In this document: positions 17,594 through 25,353 of the stretch, in pieces | Layout of the letters: each line of letters starts with the position of its first letter | How positions within the stretch are numbered: position 1 is the stretch's first letter | Position numbers and translations under genes: made by a program | Notes under the pieces: model-generated | Told to the model about the DNA's origin: nothing | What the model saw: the letters and a program-made list of their open reading frames with translations, nothing else | Databases searched by the model: none | Source: Rhizobiales bacterium Ga0077537 | Lineage (GTDB): Bacteria > Pseudomonadota > Alphaproteobacteria > Rhizobiales > Hyphomicrobiaceae | Direction of reading: 5' to 3' | NCBI GenBank assembly: GCA_001464955.1 | Contig: LNEM01000008.1 | Coordinates: 62,001-126,000, forward strand | Length of the DNA: 64,000 nucleotides

Positions 17594-18871
17594 ATGACGT
17601 CCGCCGCGCCGCCACTTGCCGCCAGCCCCCTTCCGATCGCGTTCGCGGGCGGACACGGGACGGCGCGTGGCGGTCTCACCGTCAGCCTCTCGACGCTCGG
17701 CGCGTTCGCCGTCTACTGGGCGATGGCGGCTTCAGGCGTGGTGTTCAGCGAGCCGGCGCCCATCGATCTCCTGATGATGGGGCTCGTCGTGCTGCTGCCG
17801 GTGGCGGGCCTGCAGCGGTCCTCGCCGGGACTGGTGTTGCAGCTCCTTCTCTGGCTCGTGTGCGGGGCCGGCGCGCTGGTCGCGTCGGGCATGTCGCTCG
17901 ACGCGGGGGATTCGGCCCGGCACACCGCGATCTCGTTCTATCTCTACGCCTCGTTCTTCGTGCTCGCGGCCTACATCGCCAACGATCCGGTGACGAACGG
18001 CCGCATCGTGCTCAGGGGCTGGGTGCTGGCAGCCCTGATCGCGGCCGTCGCCGGCCTCGCCGGCTATTTCCGTCTCGCACCCGGGGCCTTCGATCTCTTC
18101 ACGCGCTTCGGCCGGGCGGCCGGCACGTTCAAGGACCCGAACGTCTTCGGCGCATTCCTGGTGCCACCGATCCTTTTCCTCGCGCATCGCATCCTGCATC
18201 GCGAGTCGCGTTGGCTCGCGCTCGACATCGGGGCAGCGGGGCTTCTCACGCTGGCGCTGCTGCTCAGCTTCTCGCGCGGGGCATGGATCAATCTCGCGCT
18301 CGGGATCGCGATCTTCGGCCTCCTCTCGCTGGTCACGCTGGCCACGCCGGCCCAGCGCGCACGGCTCATTGCCATCGCCCTCCTCGGGGTCGCGCTCGGC
18401 ACGGCGACGATCGTCGCGGCGCTGCAGATCGACGAGGTGGCGAAGCTTCTTGCCGAGCGCTCAGCGCTGACGCAGGGCTACGATGTCGGGCCGGAAGGCC
18501 GATTCGGTGGTCAGGAGAAGGCCTTCGGCTTGATGCTCGCCAATCCGCTGGGCCTCGGCGCCAAGCAGTTCGCGGAACACTTTCACCCGGAAGACGTCCA
18601 CAACGTCTATCTCTCGATGTTCCTCAATGCCGGCTGGCTCGGCGGCCTGTTCTATCTCGCGGCCGTCCTGTCGACCCTCGTCGTGGGCCTCGCCGCCGTG
18701 GCGCGTCCGACGCCCGCCCGGCCGATCCTGCTCGTCGCCTACGCGGCGTTCGTCGCGACCGTGGTCGAGGGCATCGTCATCGACACCGACCACTGGCGGC
18801 ACTTCTATGTGCTGCTCGCGCTCGTCTGGGGCCTCGTCGTCAGGCCGCGCGCTCAGCCGGGCGGCGGCTGA
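17594..18871 (+). CDS. O-antigen ligase/polymerase family membrane protein
   Basis: The 425-residue protein has about ten to twelve hydrophobic segments. The Wzy_C/WaaL region is recognisable from LSFSRGAWINLALG near the middle, and from HPEDVHNVYLSMFLNAGWLGGLF with its conserved histidine in the periplasmic loop. It either polymerises the repeat units or joins the polymer to an acceptor; sequence alone does not separate the two, but its place next to the initiating transferase and Wzz favours polymerase. It starts 13 bases after the previous stop. Its last 19 bases overlap the convergent antiporter gene. Confidence 0.8.
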   Translation: MTSAAPPLAASPLPIAFAGGHGTARGGLTVSLSTLGAFAVYWAMAASGVVFSEPAPIDLLMMGLVVLLPVAGLQRSSPGLVLQLLLWLVCGAGALVASGMSLDAGDSARHTAISFYLYASFFVLAAYIANDPVTNGRIVLRGWVLAALIAAVAGLAGYFRLAPGAFDLFTRFGRAAGTFKDPNVFGAFLVPPILFLAHRILHRESRWLALDIGAAGLLTLALLLSFSRGAWINLALGIAIFGLLSLVTLATPAQRARLIAIALLGVALGTATIVAALQIDEVAKLLAERSALTQGYDVGPEGRFGGQEKAFGLMLANPLGLGAKQFAEHFHPEDVHNVYLSMFLNAGWLGGLFYLAAVLSTLVVGLAAVARPTPARPILLVAYAAFVATVVEGIVIDTDHWRHFYVLLALVWGLVVRPRAQPGGG

Positions 18872-20661
18872 TCAGGCCGGCGGCTGCTTTTGCGGAGCGC
18901 ACGGATGCCGTTGCGCCGGCTCGTACCCATCGCCTTCTGCAGTTCGTGCCGGAACTCGTCGCGACGCTCGTGGATCGAGGCGATGACGGGGCCCGTGGCA
19001 AGCCCGATGCCGACGAGGGCCGCCTCCGACAGCTGCAGGCTCGCCTCGATGGTCTCGGGCACCGCGTCCGTGACGCCGATGGCGTAGAGGTGGCGCGCGT
19101 GCTCGGCGTCCCTGGCGCGGGCGACGATCGTGACGTCCGGGCGCGACGCTCGCACCGCTTCCACGATGCGATCGATCGCGGCGCGATCGTGGATAGTGAC
19201 GACGACGGCCTTGGCATGCTCGAGCCCGCAGCGATCCAGAAAGCCCGGCTGCGTGGCGTCGCCGAAATAGACCGGTCTGCCGGCCTTGCGTTCGGCGGAC
19301 ACGGTCGACGCGCTGCTGTCGGTCGCAAGATAGATTTCGTTGTGGCGACCCAACATGTCGGCGACGGTCCGGCCCATGCGTCCGAAGCCGACGACGATCG
19401 TATGGCCCCGCTCGGCACCGGGTGGTTCCGGGGGCTCGTGCCAGACGGGTTCCGTCAATTTGCCGGCGAAGTGGCGACCGAGTGCGTTGAGGCCCGGAAT
19501 GAGGGCCATGCCGAGTGACGTGACGGCCAGCACGAAGCTCGCATCTCGCGCCCCGATCAGGCCCGCCGCGGTTGCAAGCCCGATGCCGACGAAGGCGAAC
19601 TCACCGCCCGGCGCCAGCGTCAGGCCCGTCTCGATCGCGGCCGGTCTGGGGATGCGGTAGAGGCGCGCCACGAGGACAATGATGGACGCCTTCAGCACGA
19701 GAAGTACGGCCACCGCCGCTCCAATGGCGAGGGGATTTGCGATCAACTCGCGCACGTCGATGCGCATGCCGATCGTGAAGAAGAAGACGCCGAGCAGCAG
19801 CGCCTTGAACGGCTCGATCAACGTCTCGACGGTCTTCCTGAATTCGGTCTCGGCGAGGATCAGTCCCGCGAGGAAGGCCCCGAGCGCCATCGACAGGCCG
19901 GCAAGCGACGCCACCAGCCCCGCGCCCAGGATGATGAACAGGATGGCGGCGATGAAGAGCTCCGTCGAACCTGTGCCGGCGACGCTGTGCAGGATCGGGC
20001 GCAACAGATAGCGGCCCAACAGGTAGATGACGGCGATCGCCAGCCCGGCCTGAAGCAAGGCCACGAAGAGGCCGACCATCACGGAACCGTTGCCGCTCGC
20101 CGAGAGAATGGCGATCAGCAGGAACAGCGGAATGACCGCGAGGTCCTGCGCCAGCAGGATGGAGAAGCTCGCGCGGCCCGCGCCGGTGGCGAGGCGACGC
20201 TGCTGCGAGAGCAATTCGAGCACGATTGCGGTCGACGACAGCGCCAGGCTCAGCGCCAGAACGACGGCGGCCGCGGGCTTCTGTCCCAGGGCGAGAAGGC
20301 CCGCATAGAGGACCAGCGAGGTGAGCGCGACCTGCATGCCGCCAAGGCCGAAGACGAGGCGGCGCATCGTCTTCAGGCGCTCGAAGGAGAGTTCGAGGCC
20401 GATCAGGAACAGAAGAAAGACCACACCGAACTCGGCGATGACCGCCACGTTGTCGGCTTCGACGACGGTCAGCCAGCGGAGAACCGGAAACTCGGCCTTG
20501 AACGTGCCGAGCCCCAGCGGGCCGAGCACCGCGCCGGCCACCAGATAGCCGAGGACCGGGCTGATGCCGAAACGACGGACCACGGGCACGACGATGCCGG
20601 CAGTGCCCAGCACCAGCATCGCATCCGTGTAGGCCTCGTAGTTGATGCTTGCCGCCGCCAA
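18853..20661 (-). CDS. CPA2-type cation:proton antiporter with RCK domain
   Basis: The 602-residue inner-membrane protein resembles KefB/KefC/YbaL. The first ~390 residues hold about 12 membrane segments with FLLFLIGLELS, SLALSSTAIVLELL and LAPGGEFAFVG, which are CPA2 hallmarks. The next part is a TrkA-N domain (VVGFGRMGRTVADML, YFGDATQPGFLDRCG) that binds nucleotide and gates transport. The start is TTG 20661 with GGGGA upstream; ATG 20622 is the fallback. It likely exports K+ or Na+ in exchange for protons. No KefF/KefG-like ancillary gene lies beside it. Confidence 0.9.
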   Translation of the reverse strand: MAAASINYEAYTDAMLVLGTAGIVVPVVRRFGISPVLGYLVAGAVLGPLGLGTFKAEFPVLRWLTVVEADNVAVIAEFGVVFLLFLIGLELSFERLKTMRRLVFGLGGMQVALTSLVLYAGLLALGQKPAAAVVLALSLALSSTAIVLELLSQQRRLATGAGRASFSILLAQDLAVIPLFLLIAILSASGNGSVMVGLFVALLQAGLAIAVIYLLGRYLLRPILHSVAGTGSTELFIAAILFIILGAGLVASLAGLSMALGAFLAGLILAETEFRKTVETLIEPFKALLLGVFFFTIGMRIDVRELIANPLAIGAAVAVLLVLKASIIVLVARLYRIPRPAAIETGLTLAPGGEFAFVGIGLATAAGLIGARDASFVLAVTSLGMALIPGLNALGRHFAGKLTEPVWHEPPEPPGAERGHTIVVGFGRMGRTVADMLGRHNEIYLATDSSASTVSAERKAGRPVYFGDATQPGFLDRCGLEHAKAVVVTIHDRAAIDRIVEAVRASRPDVTIVARARDAEHARHLYAIGVTDAVPETIEASLQLSEAALVGIGLATGPVIASIHERRDEFRHELQKAMGTSRRNGIRALRKSSRRPDQPPPG

Positions 20662-20703
20662 CTCTTCCCCGCCCCCTGATTGCAGGATCGATGAATAACA
20701 CGG

Positions 20704-21393
20704 CTATTCGGCGAGGATGAACGCCGTCAACTCGTCCGGCGTCGACAGCATCGGATAGTGCCCCGTCGGGATCACGTGCCAGCGACCGCCGAGGCGCTCG
20801 TGCGCGCGCCGGATGTGCGCCTCGCCGGGATTGGGGGCGCCGGAGCAGTAGAGCACCGAGGCTTTCCAGGGCATGTCCCAGAAGCGTTGCAGCTTCACAG
20901 GTTGATGGAACACGGCATGGGGATGCAGCGTCATGCGCGCGGCCGCCCACTGCTTCGTCGTCTCGTCGAGGCCGGCGAACAGCCGGTTGGTCGCGTCCTC
21001 GACGGAGGGGCCGAGACCCAGATCGGTATTGATGGCGGCTGGCTGCTTGACGAAGTCCCTGATCTTCTCACCGTCGAAAAGCGCGAGTGCGTCGGCAAAG
21101 ACGACACGGGCGACGCGCTCGGGCGCGCGCTCGGCGGCGGCGGCCATCACCATGCCGCCGCTCGACGTGCCGACCAGGACCACGTCGCGGAGGTCCTCGA
21201 AATGCAACAGCTGGGCGATCTCGTCACCGTGGGTCTCGGTGGTGATGCCGGGACGCAGGCTGCCGCGCCGCTCGGCGCACCCGTCGAGGGTCGGGGCGTA
21301 GACGGCGTGTCCGGCGGCGCGCAACCGGGCAGCCACGCGTTGCCAGATCCATCCGCCCTGATAGGCGCCGTGAATGAGAACAAAAGTCGTCAT
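20704..21393 (-). CDS. Alpha/beta hydrolase
   Basis: A 229-residue enzyme of the short alpha/beta hydrolase group related to plant salicylate esterases. The oxyanion-loop segment is LIHGAYQGGW, the nucleophile elbow is GTSSGG (Ser near residue 78), and the catalytic histidine is in PTGHYPM near the C-terminus. There is no signal peptide. It is divergent from the methyltransferase gene across 120 bases, so it may be co-regulated with that module. The substrate is unknown. Confidence 0.85.
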   Translation of the reverse strand: MTTFVLIHGAYQGGWIWQRVAARLRAAGHAVYAPTLDGCAERRGSLRPGITTETHGDEIAQLLHFEDLRDVVLVGTSSGGMVMAAAAERAPERVARVVFADALALFDGEKIRDFVKQPAAINTDLGLGPSVEDATNRLFAGLDETTKQWAAARMTLHPHAVFHQPVKLQRFWDMPWKASVLYCSGAPNPGEAHIRRAHERLGGRWHVIPTGHYPMLSTPDELTAFILAE

Positions 21394-21513
21394 GCCGTTC
21401 CTCCGGTGGTCTTGTTGGCGTCCGTTGCGTGTTCAGGCCGGGCGATTGCGCCTCAGCATTGCACTGGTCGGGGAGGTGGGAAACAATCACGTCAACAAAC
21501 GAGGAGACGGCCC

Positions 21514-22524
21514 ATGACGACGCAGCCCGAACGCCCCACGGTGACAACCGTGAGATTGCAGAACATCGCCCAGTCCTATGGCCAATCCGCGGCCCTGATG
21601 GCCGCCGTCGAACTCGGCGTCTTCACGGCCATTGCCAAGGGAGCCGGGACGTTCGACGAAATCGCGCGCGCCGTCGGCATCCTGCCGACCAACGCGGAGC
21701 GGCTCGTCGTGCTGCTGGCGGCGGCCGGTCTCGTCGAGAAAGCGGGCGGGCGCTTCCGGAACGCCGCCGACGTCGAGCGGTTCCTGGTCGAGGGCGAAGC
21801 CGGCTACATGGGGCCATGGATCACCTTCACGAAGCCGCAGTGGAACGAGTGGGGCCGGCTCGCGGAGCACCTCAGGGTGCCACGCCTCAAACGCATGGGT
21901 TCGATCGGCGACTTCACGGTCGAGGACGCGCGCCGCTATCACAAGGCCACCTACTCGATCGGCATGGGCGCGGGGCGTCGCTTCGTGCGCCAGGTAGACC
22001 TCTCGGGCCGCGCCAAGATCATGGATATCGGCGGCGGATCGGGCGCCTATTGCATCCAGGCCGCCAAGGCGCACGCCCACATCCGGGGCGAGGTGCTCGA
22101 TCTCGCGCCCGTCTGCACCGTGGCGCGCGAATTCCTCGCCGAGAACGGCGTTGCTGACCGCGTGACGGCGACGCCCTGCAATTTCGTCACCGACCCGTTC
22201 CCGACCGATTGCGACGTCGCCATCATGGCGTCCAACCTGCCGATGTACAGCCGCGAGGTCATCGCCTCGGTGATCGCCAAGACGCATGCCGCGCTGCTCT
22301 CCGGCGGACAGATGCACCTCATCGGCGAGACCACCAACGACGAGCGGACCGGACCTTGGGGGCCGGCCTACTGGGGTCTCGGACAGGCGATCTCGGAGTC
22401 GGAGGGCCTCGCGCACTCGGAAGCCGACGTCATCGGCTATTTCGAGGCGGCCGGCTTCAAGGATATCCGCGTCGAGGAGTTCATTCCCGGCTCCCTCAGC
22501 CGGATCTTCGGCACCAAGGCCTGA
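21514..22524 (+). CDS. O-methyltransferase-type SAM methyltransferase
   Basis: The 336-residue protein has the two-part architecture of small-molecule O-methyltransferases. An N-terminal winged-helix dimerisation region (ELGVFTAIAKG, LPTNAERLVVLL) precedes the SAM fold with motif I IMDIGGGSGAYCIQ and the acidic residue in LDLAPV. The usual catalytic histidine region is replaced by NLPMYS, so catalysis may be atypical. GAGGAGACGGCCC supports ATG 21514. Two flavin-oxidoreductase genes follow at 16- and 52-base gaps, suggesting one pathway for a secondary metabolite or xenobiotic. Confidence 0.85.
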   Translation: MTTQPERPTVTTVRLQNIAQSYGQSAALMAAVELGVFTAIAKGAGTFDEIARAVGILPTNAERLVVLLAAAGLVEKAGGRFRNAADVERFLVEGEAGYMGPWITFTKPQWNEWGRLAEHLRVPRLKRMGSIGDFTVEDARRYHKATYSIGMGAGRRFVRQVDLSGRAKIMDIGGGSGAYCIQAAKAHAHIRGEVLDLAPVCTVAREFLAENGVADRVTATPCNFVTDPFPTDCDVAIMASNLPMYSREVIASVIAKTHAALLSGGQMHLIGETTNDERTGPWGPAYWGLGQAISESEGLAHSEADVIGYFEAAGFKDIRVEEFIPGSLSRIFGTKA

Positions 22525-22540
22525 GCCGGAGGACGACGCC

Positions 22541-23491
22541 ATGTTCCACACGGCCATCTGCGATCTCCTGTCGATCCGCTATCCGATCCTGCAAGGCGCA
22601 ATGCAGGGGGGCGGCGGCGTGGACCTCGTCGCCGCCGTCTCGGAAGCAGGCGGCCTCGGTGTGCTGCCGACATTCGGGGGTACAGACGGAAAGCTCAGGT
22701 CCGACATCGCGGCGGTGCGCGAGCGGACGAGCCGGCCCTTCGGCGTCAACATCATGCCGATGGGGCGCGGCATCACGGAGCGGTGCGTCGGGACCTGCAT
22801 CGAGCTCGGCGTCCCCATCGTGACCACGGGGCGCGCTGATCCCGGCGAGGAGGCCGTGCGCAAGCTCAAGGACGCGGGCATCAAGGTCGTCTCGGTGATC
22901 CCGACCGTCGAGCACGCGCGGCGCATGGAGGGCGAGGGCGTCGACGCGGTGGTCGCGTCCGGGACGGAGGCCGGCGGGCACGTGGGCACCGTCGCCACGA
23001 TGCCGCTCGTTCCGATGGTGGTCGATGCGGTGCGCATCCCGGTCGTGGCGGGCGGCGGCATCGGAGACGCGCGCGGCATGCTGGCGGCGTTCGCGCTCGG
23101 CGCCAGCGGCATCCAGATGGGGACGCGGTTCATGGCGACGGTCGAATCCGACATGAACGCGTGGGGCCAGGAACAGCTCGTCGCCATGCGCGAGACCGAT
23201 ACGCTCGTCACCCGCTCCATGACCGGCGCAACGGTGCGGTGCATTCGCACACCCGAGATCGCGGCTTACGAGGAGGCGTTGGCGCGGCATGCGCCCGAAG
23301 CCGAGGTCACGGAATTGATGCGGGCCGTTCGCGCCTCGCGCAACGAGGAAAAGCCGCTGCGGCGACAATCGGCTGCGGGGCAGATCGCGGGCATGATCCG
23401 GGACGTGCCGACCGTGAAGGATCTGATCGAAGGCATGGTCGGCGAGGCCGCCCGGCTCGCACGACGCCTGCCGGCGATCGCCGACGCCTGA
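22541..23491 (+). CDS. Nitronate monooxygenase-like FMN protein
   Basis: The 316-residue TIM-barrel protein belongs to the 2-nitropropane dioxygenase/enoyl reductase II superfamily. It shows YPILQGAMQGGGG at the start, the ASGTEAGGHVG segment with the conserved histidine, and the FMN phosphate-binding VVAGGGIGDARG and GASGIQMGTRF. The family oxidises alkyl nitronates, but many members have other redox substrates. ATG 22541 follows GGAGG closely. It sits between a methyltransferase and an LLM flavin enzyme in what looks like one operon. Confidence 0.85.
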   Translation: MFHTAICDLLSIRYPILQGAMQGGGGVDLVAAVSEAGGLGVLPTFGGTDGKLRSDIAAVRERTSRPFGVNIMPMGRGITERCVGTCIELGVPIVTTGRADPGEEAVRKLKDAGIKVVSVIPTVEHARRMEGEGVDAVVASGTEAGGHVGTVATMPLVPMVVDAVRIPVVAGGGIGDARGMLAAFALGASGIQMGTRFMATVESDMNAWGQEQLVAMRETDTLVTRSMTGATVRCIRTPEIAAYEEALARHAPEAEVTELMRAVRASRNEEKPLRRQSAAGQIAGMIRDVPTVKDLIEGMVGEAARLARRLPAIADA

Positions 23492-23543
23492 CGGCACCCG
23501 ATCTCGCGCCGGCATACCATCCGAAGACAACAGGGGTTCACCC

Positions 23544-24452
23544 ATGCCCGATCAAATGCCTGCCATCAGCCTCGTCGCCGTCCCGGGACGGCGGCGCGCG
23601 ACACTCGAGGCCGCGCGCGTCATCGAGGACGCCGGCTTCACCGGCATCTGGTCGCCGAGCATGTTCTCGAACGTGGCGCTCGCCGAAGCCCTGGCGCTCA
23701 CCACCGAGCGCATCCCGTTCGCGACCTCGATCGCGCCCATCTACATGCGGACCGTCACCGACTTCGCGCAGAGTGCAGCGTTCATTCACGAGGTGTCGGG
23801 CGGACGCTTCCGGCTCGGCGTCGGGGTGAGCCACGCGCCGAGCCATGTCCGCATGGGCGTGACGCCCGGCAAGCCGCTCGCCGACATGCGCGCCTTCGTC
23901 GAGAAGTACCGCGCCAGCGAAGGGCTCGGACCGCTGGCGCCGGTGGTGCTCGCCGCGCTCCGGCAGAACATGGTGCGGCTCGCCGGCGAGATCGGCGACG
24001 GCGTCGTCTTCGCCAACGCCTCGCGCTCGCACATGGGTGCGAGCCTCGCGGCGCTGCCCGACGCCAAGCGCCGGGACGAGGCCTTCTCGATCGCCAACAT
24101 GATCCCGACCTGCATCTCGGAGGACCGGGAGGCGGCGAAGGCCGTGCTGCGCAAGATGCTCGTCCACTACGCGCTTCTTCCCAACTATCGGAACTACTGG
24201 AAGGAAGCCGGGTACAAGGACGAAATGACGGCGGTCGAGACGGCCGTCACCGAAGGCCGCCAAGGGGACGTGCCGAAGTATCTCTCCGACAGATGGCTTG
24301 CCGACTGCACGCTATTCGGGACGGCGCGCGAGGTGCGGGACGGCGTCGCCGCGTGGTACGCGTCGGGCGTCAGGACGCCGATCGTCGTGCCGTCTTCGGC
24401 TGCGGGAAACCAGATGAAGGCCATCGAGGAAATCATCGCCGCGTTTCGGTGA
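23544..24452 (+). CDS. LLM-class flavin-dependent oxidoreductase
   Basis: A 302-residue luciferase-like TIM-barrel protein using FMNH2 or F420H2. Recognisable segments are AARVIEDAGFTGIWSPSM, TSIAPIYMRT, SGGRFRLGVGVSH and the late LFGTAREVRDGVAAW. It closes the methyltransferase-nitronate monooxygenase-LLM run. Members oxidise or reduce a wide range of small molecules, so the substrate cannot be given. A 9-pair stem-loop follows 15 bases after the stop. Confidence 0.85.
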   Translation: MPDQMPAISLVAVPGRRRATLEAARVIEDAGFTGIWSPSMFSNVALAEALALTTERIPFATSIAPIYMRTVTDFAQSAAFIHEVSGGRFRLGVGVSHAPSHVRMGVTPGKPLADMRAFVEKYRASEGLGPLAPVVLAALRQNMVRLAGEIGDGVVFANASRSHMGASLAALPDAKRRDEAFSIANMIPTCISEDREAAKAVLRKMLVHYALLPNYRNYWKEAGYKDEMTAVETAVTEGRQGDVPKYLSDRWLADCTLFGTAREVRDGVAAWYASGVRTPIVVPSSAAGNQMKAIEEIIAAFR

Positions 24453-24467
24453 CGGGCGACAGCGCAA

Positions 24468-24496
24468 CGGCGGATCTCCGTCCGGATGATCCGCCG
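24468..24496. terminator. Stem-loop between convergent genes
   Basis: A perfect 9-pair stem (24468-24476 with 24488-24496) encloses an 11-base loop. No T-run follows on either strand, so it is only a candidate terminator for the LLM gene and its convergent neighbour. Confidence 0.4.
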
Positions 24497-24530
24497 CGCG
24501 CCAATCTCGATTCGGGCCCCTGACGCGCCG

Positions 24531-25199
24531 TCAATGGCGTGTCGAGGGCTCCCACGCGGCCAGCGTCTCGGCGGTCATCGGGCCGATAGGCGACGTGGTG
24601 CAATCGACCGCGCCGACGTCGTCCGGATCGGGGTGCGCGACCCCCGAGAAGGAACCGGACGAGGCCGAACTCGCCGTCACGACAACAGCAGATACGCCGG
24701 CGTTGCGATAGATTGAGCTCGCACGCTGCCACAGGTGGCCGAACGCAAAGCGGCCCTGGCGAGCCAGGTCGGGCGCATCGGCTGCGAAGCTCGAATAGGC
24801 GTCGCGTTTCGACGGATCGCGGCGCATGCAGTCGCCAAACCACACCGCGTGATCGCCGACGATGATCTGTTCATGACCATCGAGAATGCGGGGAGACGAC
24901 GTCAGCCGGATCTCGTGGACGAAATTGCCGCTGAACGACAGACTCCAGGTTTCGTCCTCACGCGCCACCGCGCCGCCAGCCAGAACGATGCGGGCGCCTT
25001 TTCCGCATGCCGCCAGATCGGACGACAGGTCGAGGATGGCCCGGACGATCGCACTCTCGGGAGACCGTGCGACCAGGAGAATGGCGTCGTCCCGCGCCGT
25101 CGGACATGCGCCAATCGCTTGTTGAATGAAGGCCTTAAGTCGGGCTTCGCGCTCCTCGAGTGTTTCGAATGGTCTGAAAGGAGGGGTCTTGGCGCGCAT
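24531..25199 (-). CDS. Conserved-looking protein of unknown function
   Basis: I do not recognise this 222-residue protein. It has no signal peptide or membrane segment. The N-terminal part is charged (EEREARLKAF), then come alternating hydrophobic and glycine-rich segments (AILLVAR, ARIVLAGGAV), and a section rich in W, H and D (DHAVWFGDCMRRDP). The last 25 residues look disordered. GC bias and GAGGG ahead of ATG 25199 support a real gene. An AT-rich patch upstream (around 25250-25285) probably carries its promoter. The 797-residue membrane protein gene lies just upstream on the same strand. Confidence 0.7.
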   Translation of the reverse strand: MRAKTPPFRPFETLEEREARLKAFIQQAIGACPTARDDAILLVARSPESAIVRAILDLSSDLAACGKGARIVLAGGAVAREDETWSLSFSGNFVHEIRLTSSPRILDGHEQIIVGDHAVWFGDCMRRDPSKRDAYSSFAADAPDLARQGRFAFGHLWQRASSIYRNAGVSAVVVTASSASSGSFSGVAHPDPDDVGAVDCTTSPIGPMTAETLAAWEPSTRH

Positions 25200-25353
25200 A
25201 TGGTTTTCCCTCGTGGCGCGGGTGTGGCCCCCGCGCTCCTCGTTGCCCGCATATTAGGCGTCACTCGGGTTAATTAAACGCTTAAGGCCAAGCCGTTCTG
25301 AGACGATCGCAGGGCCAGATCGTGGCAATCGGGCGGTCATGCCGAGGCGGCTC

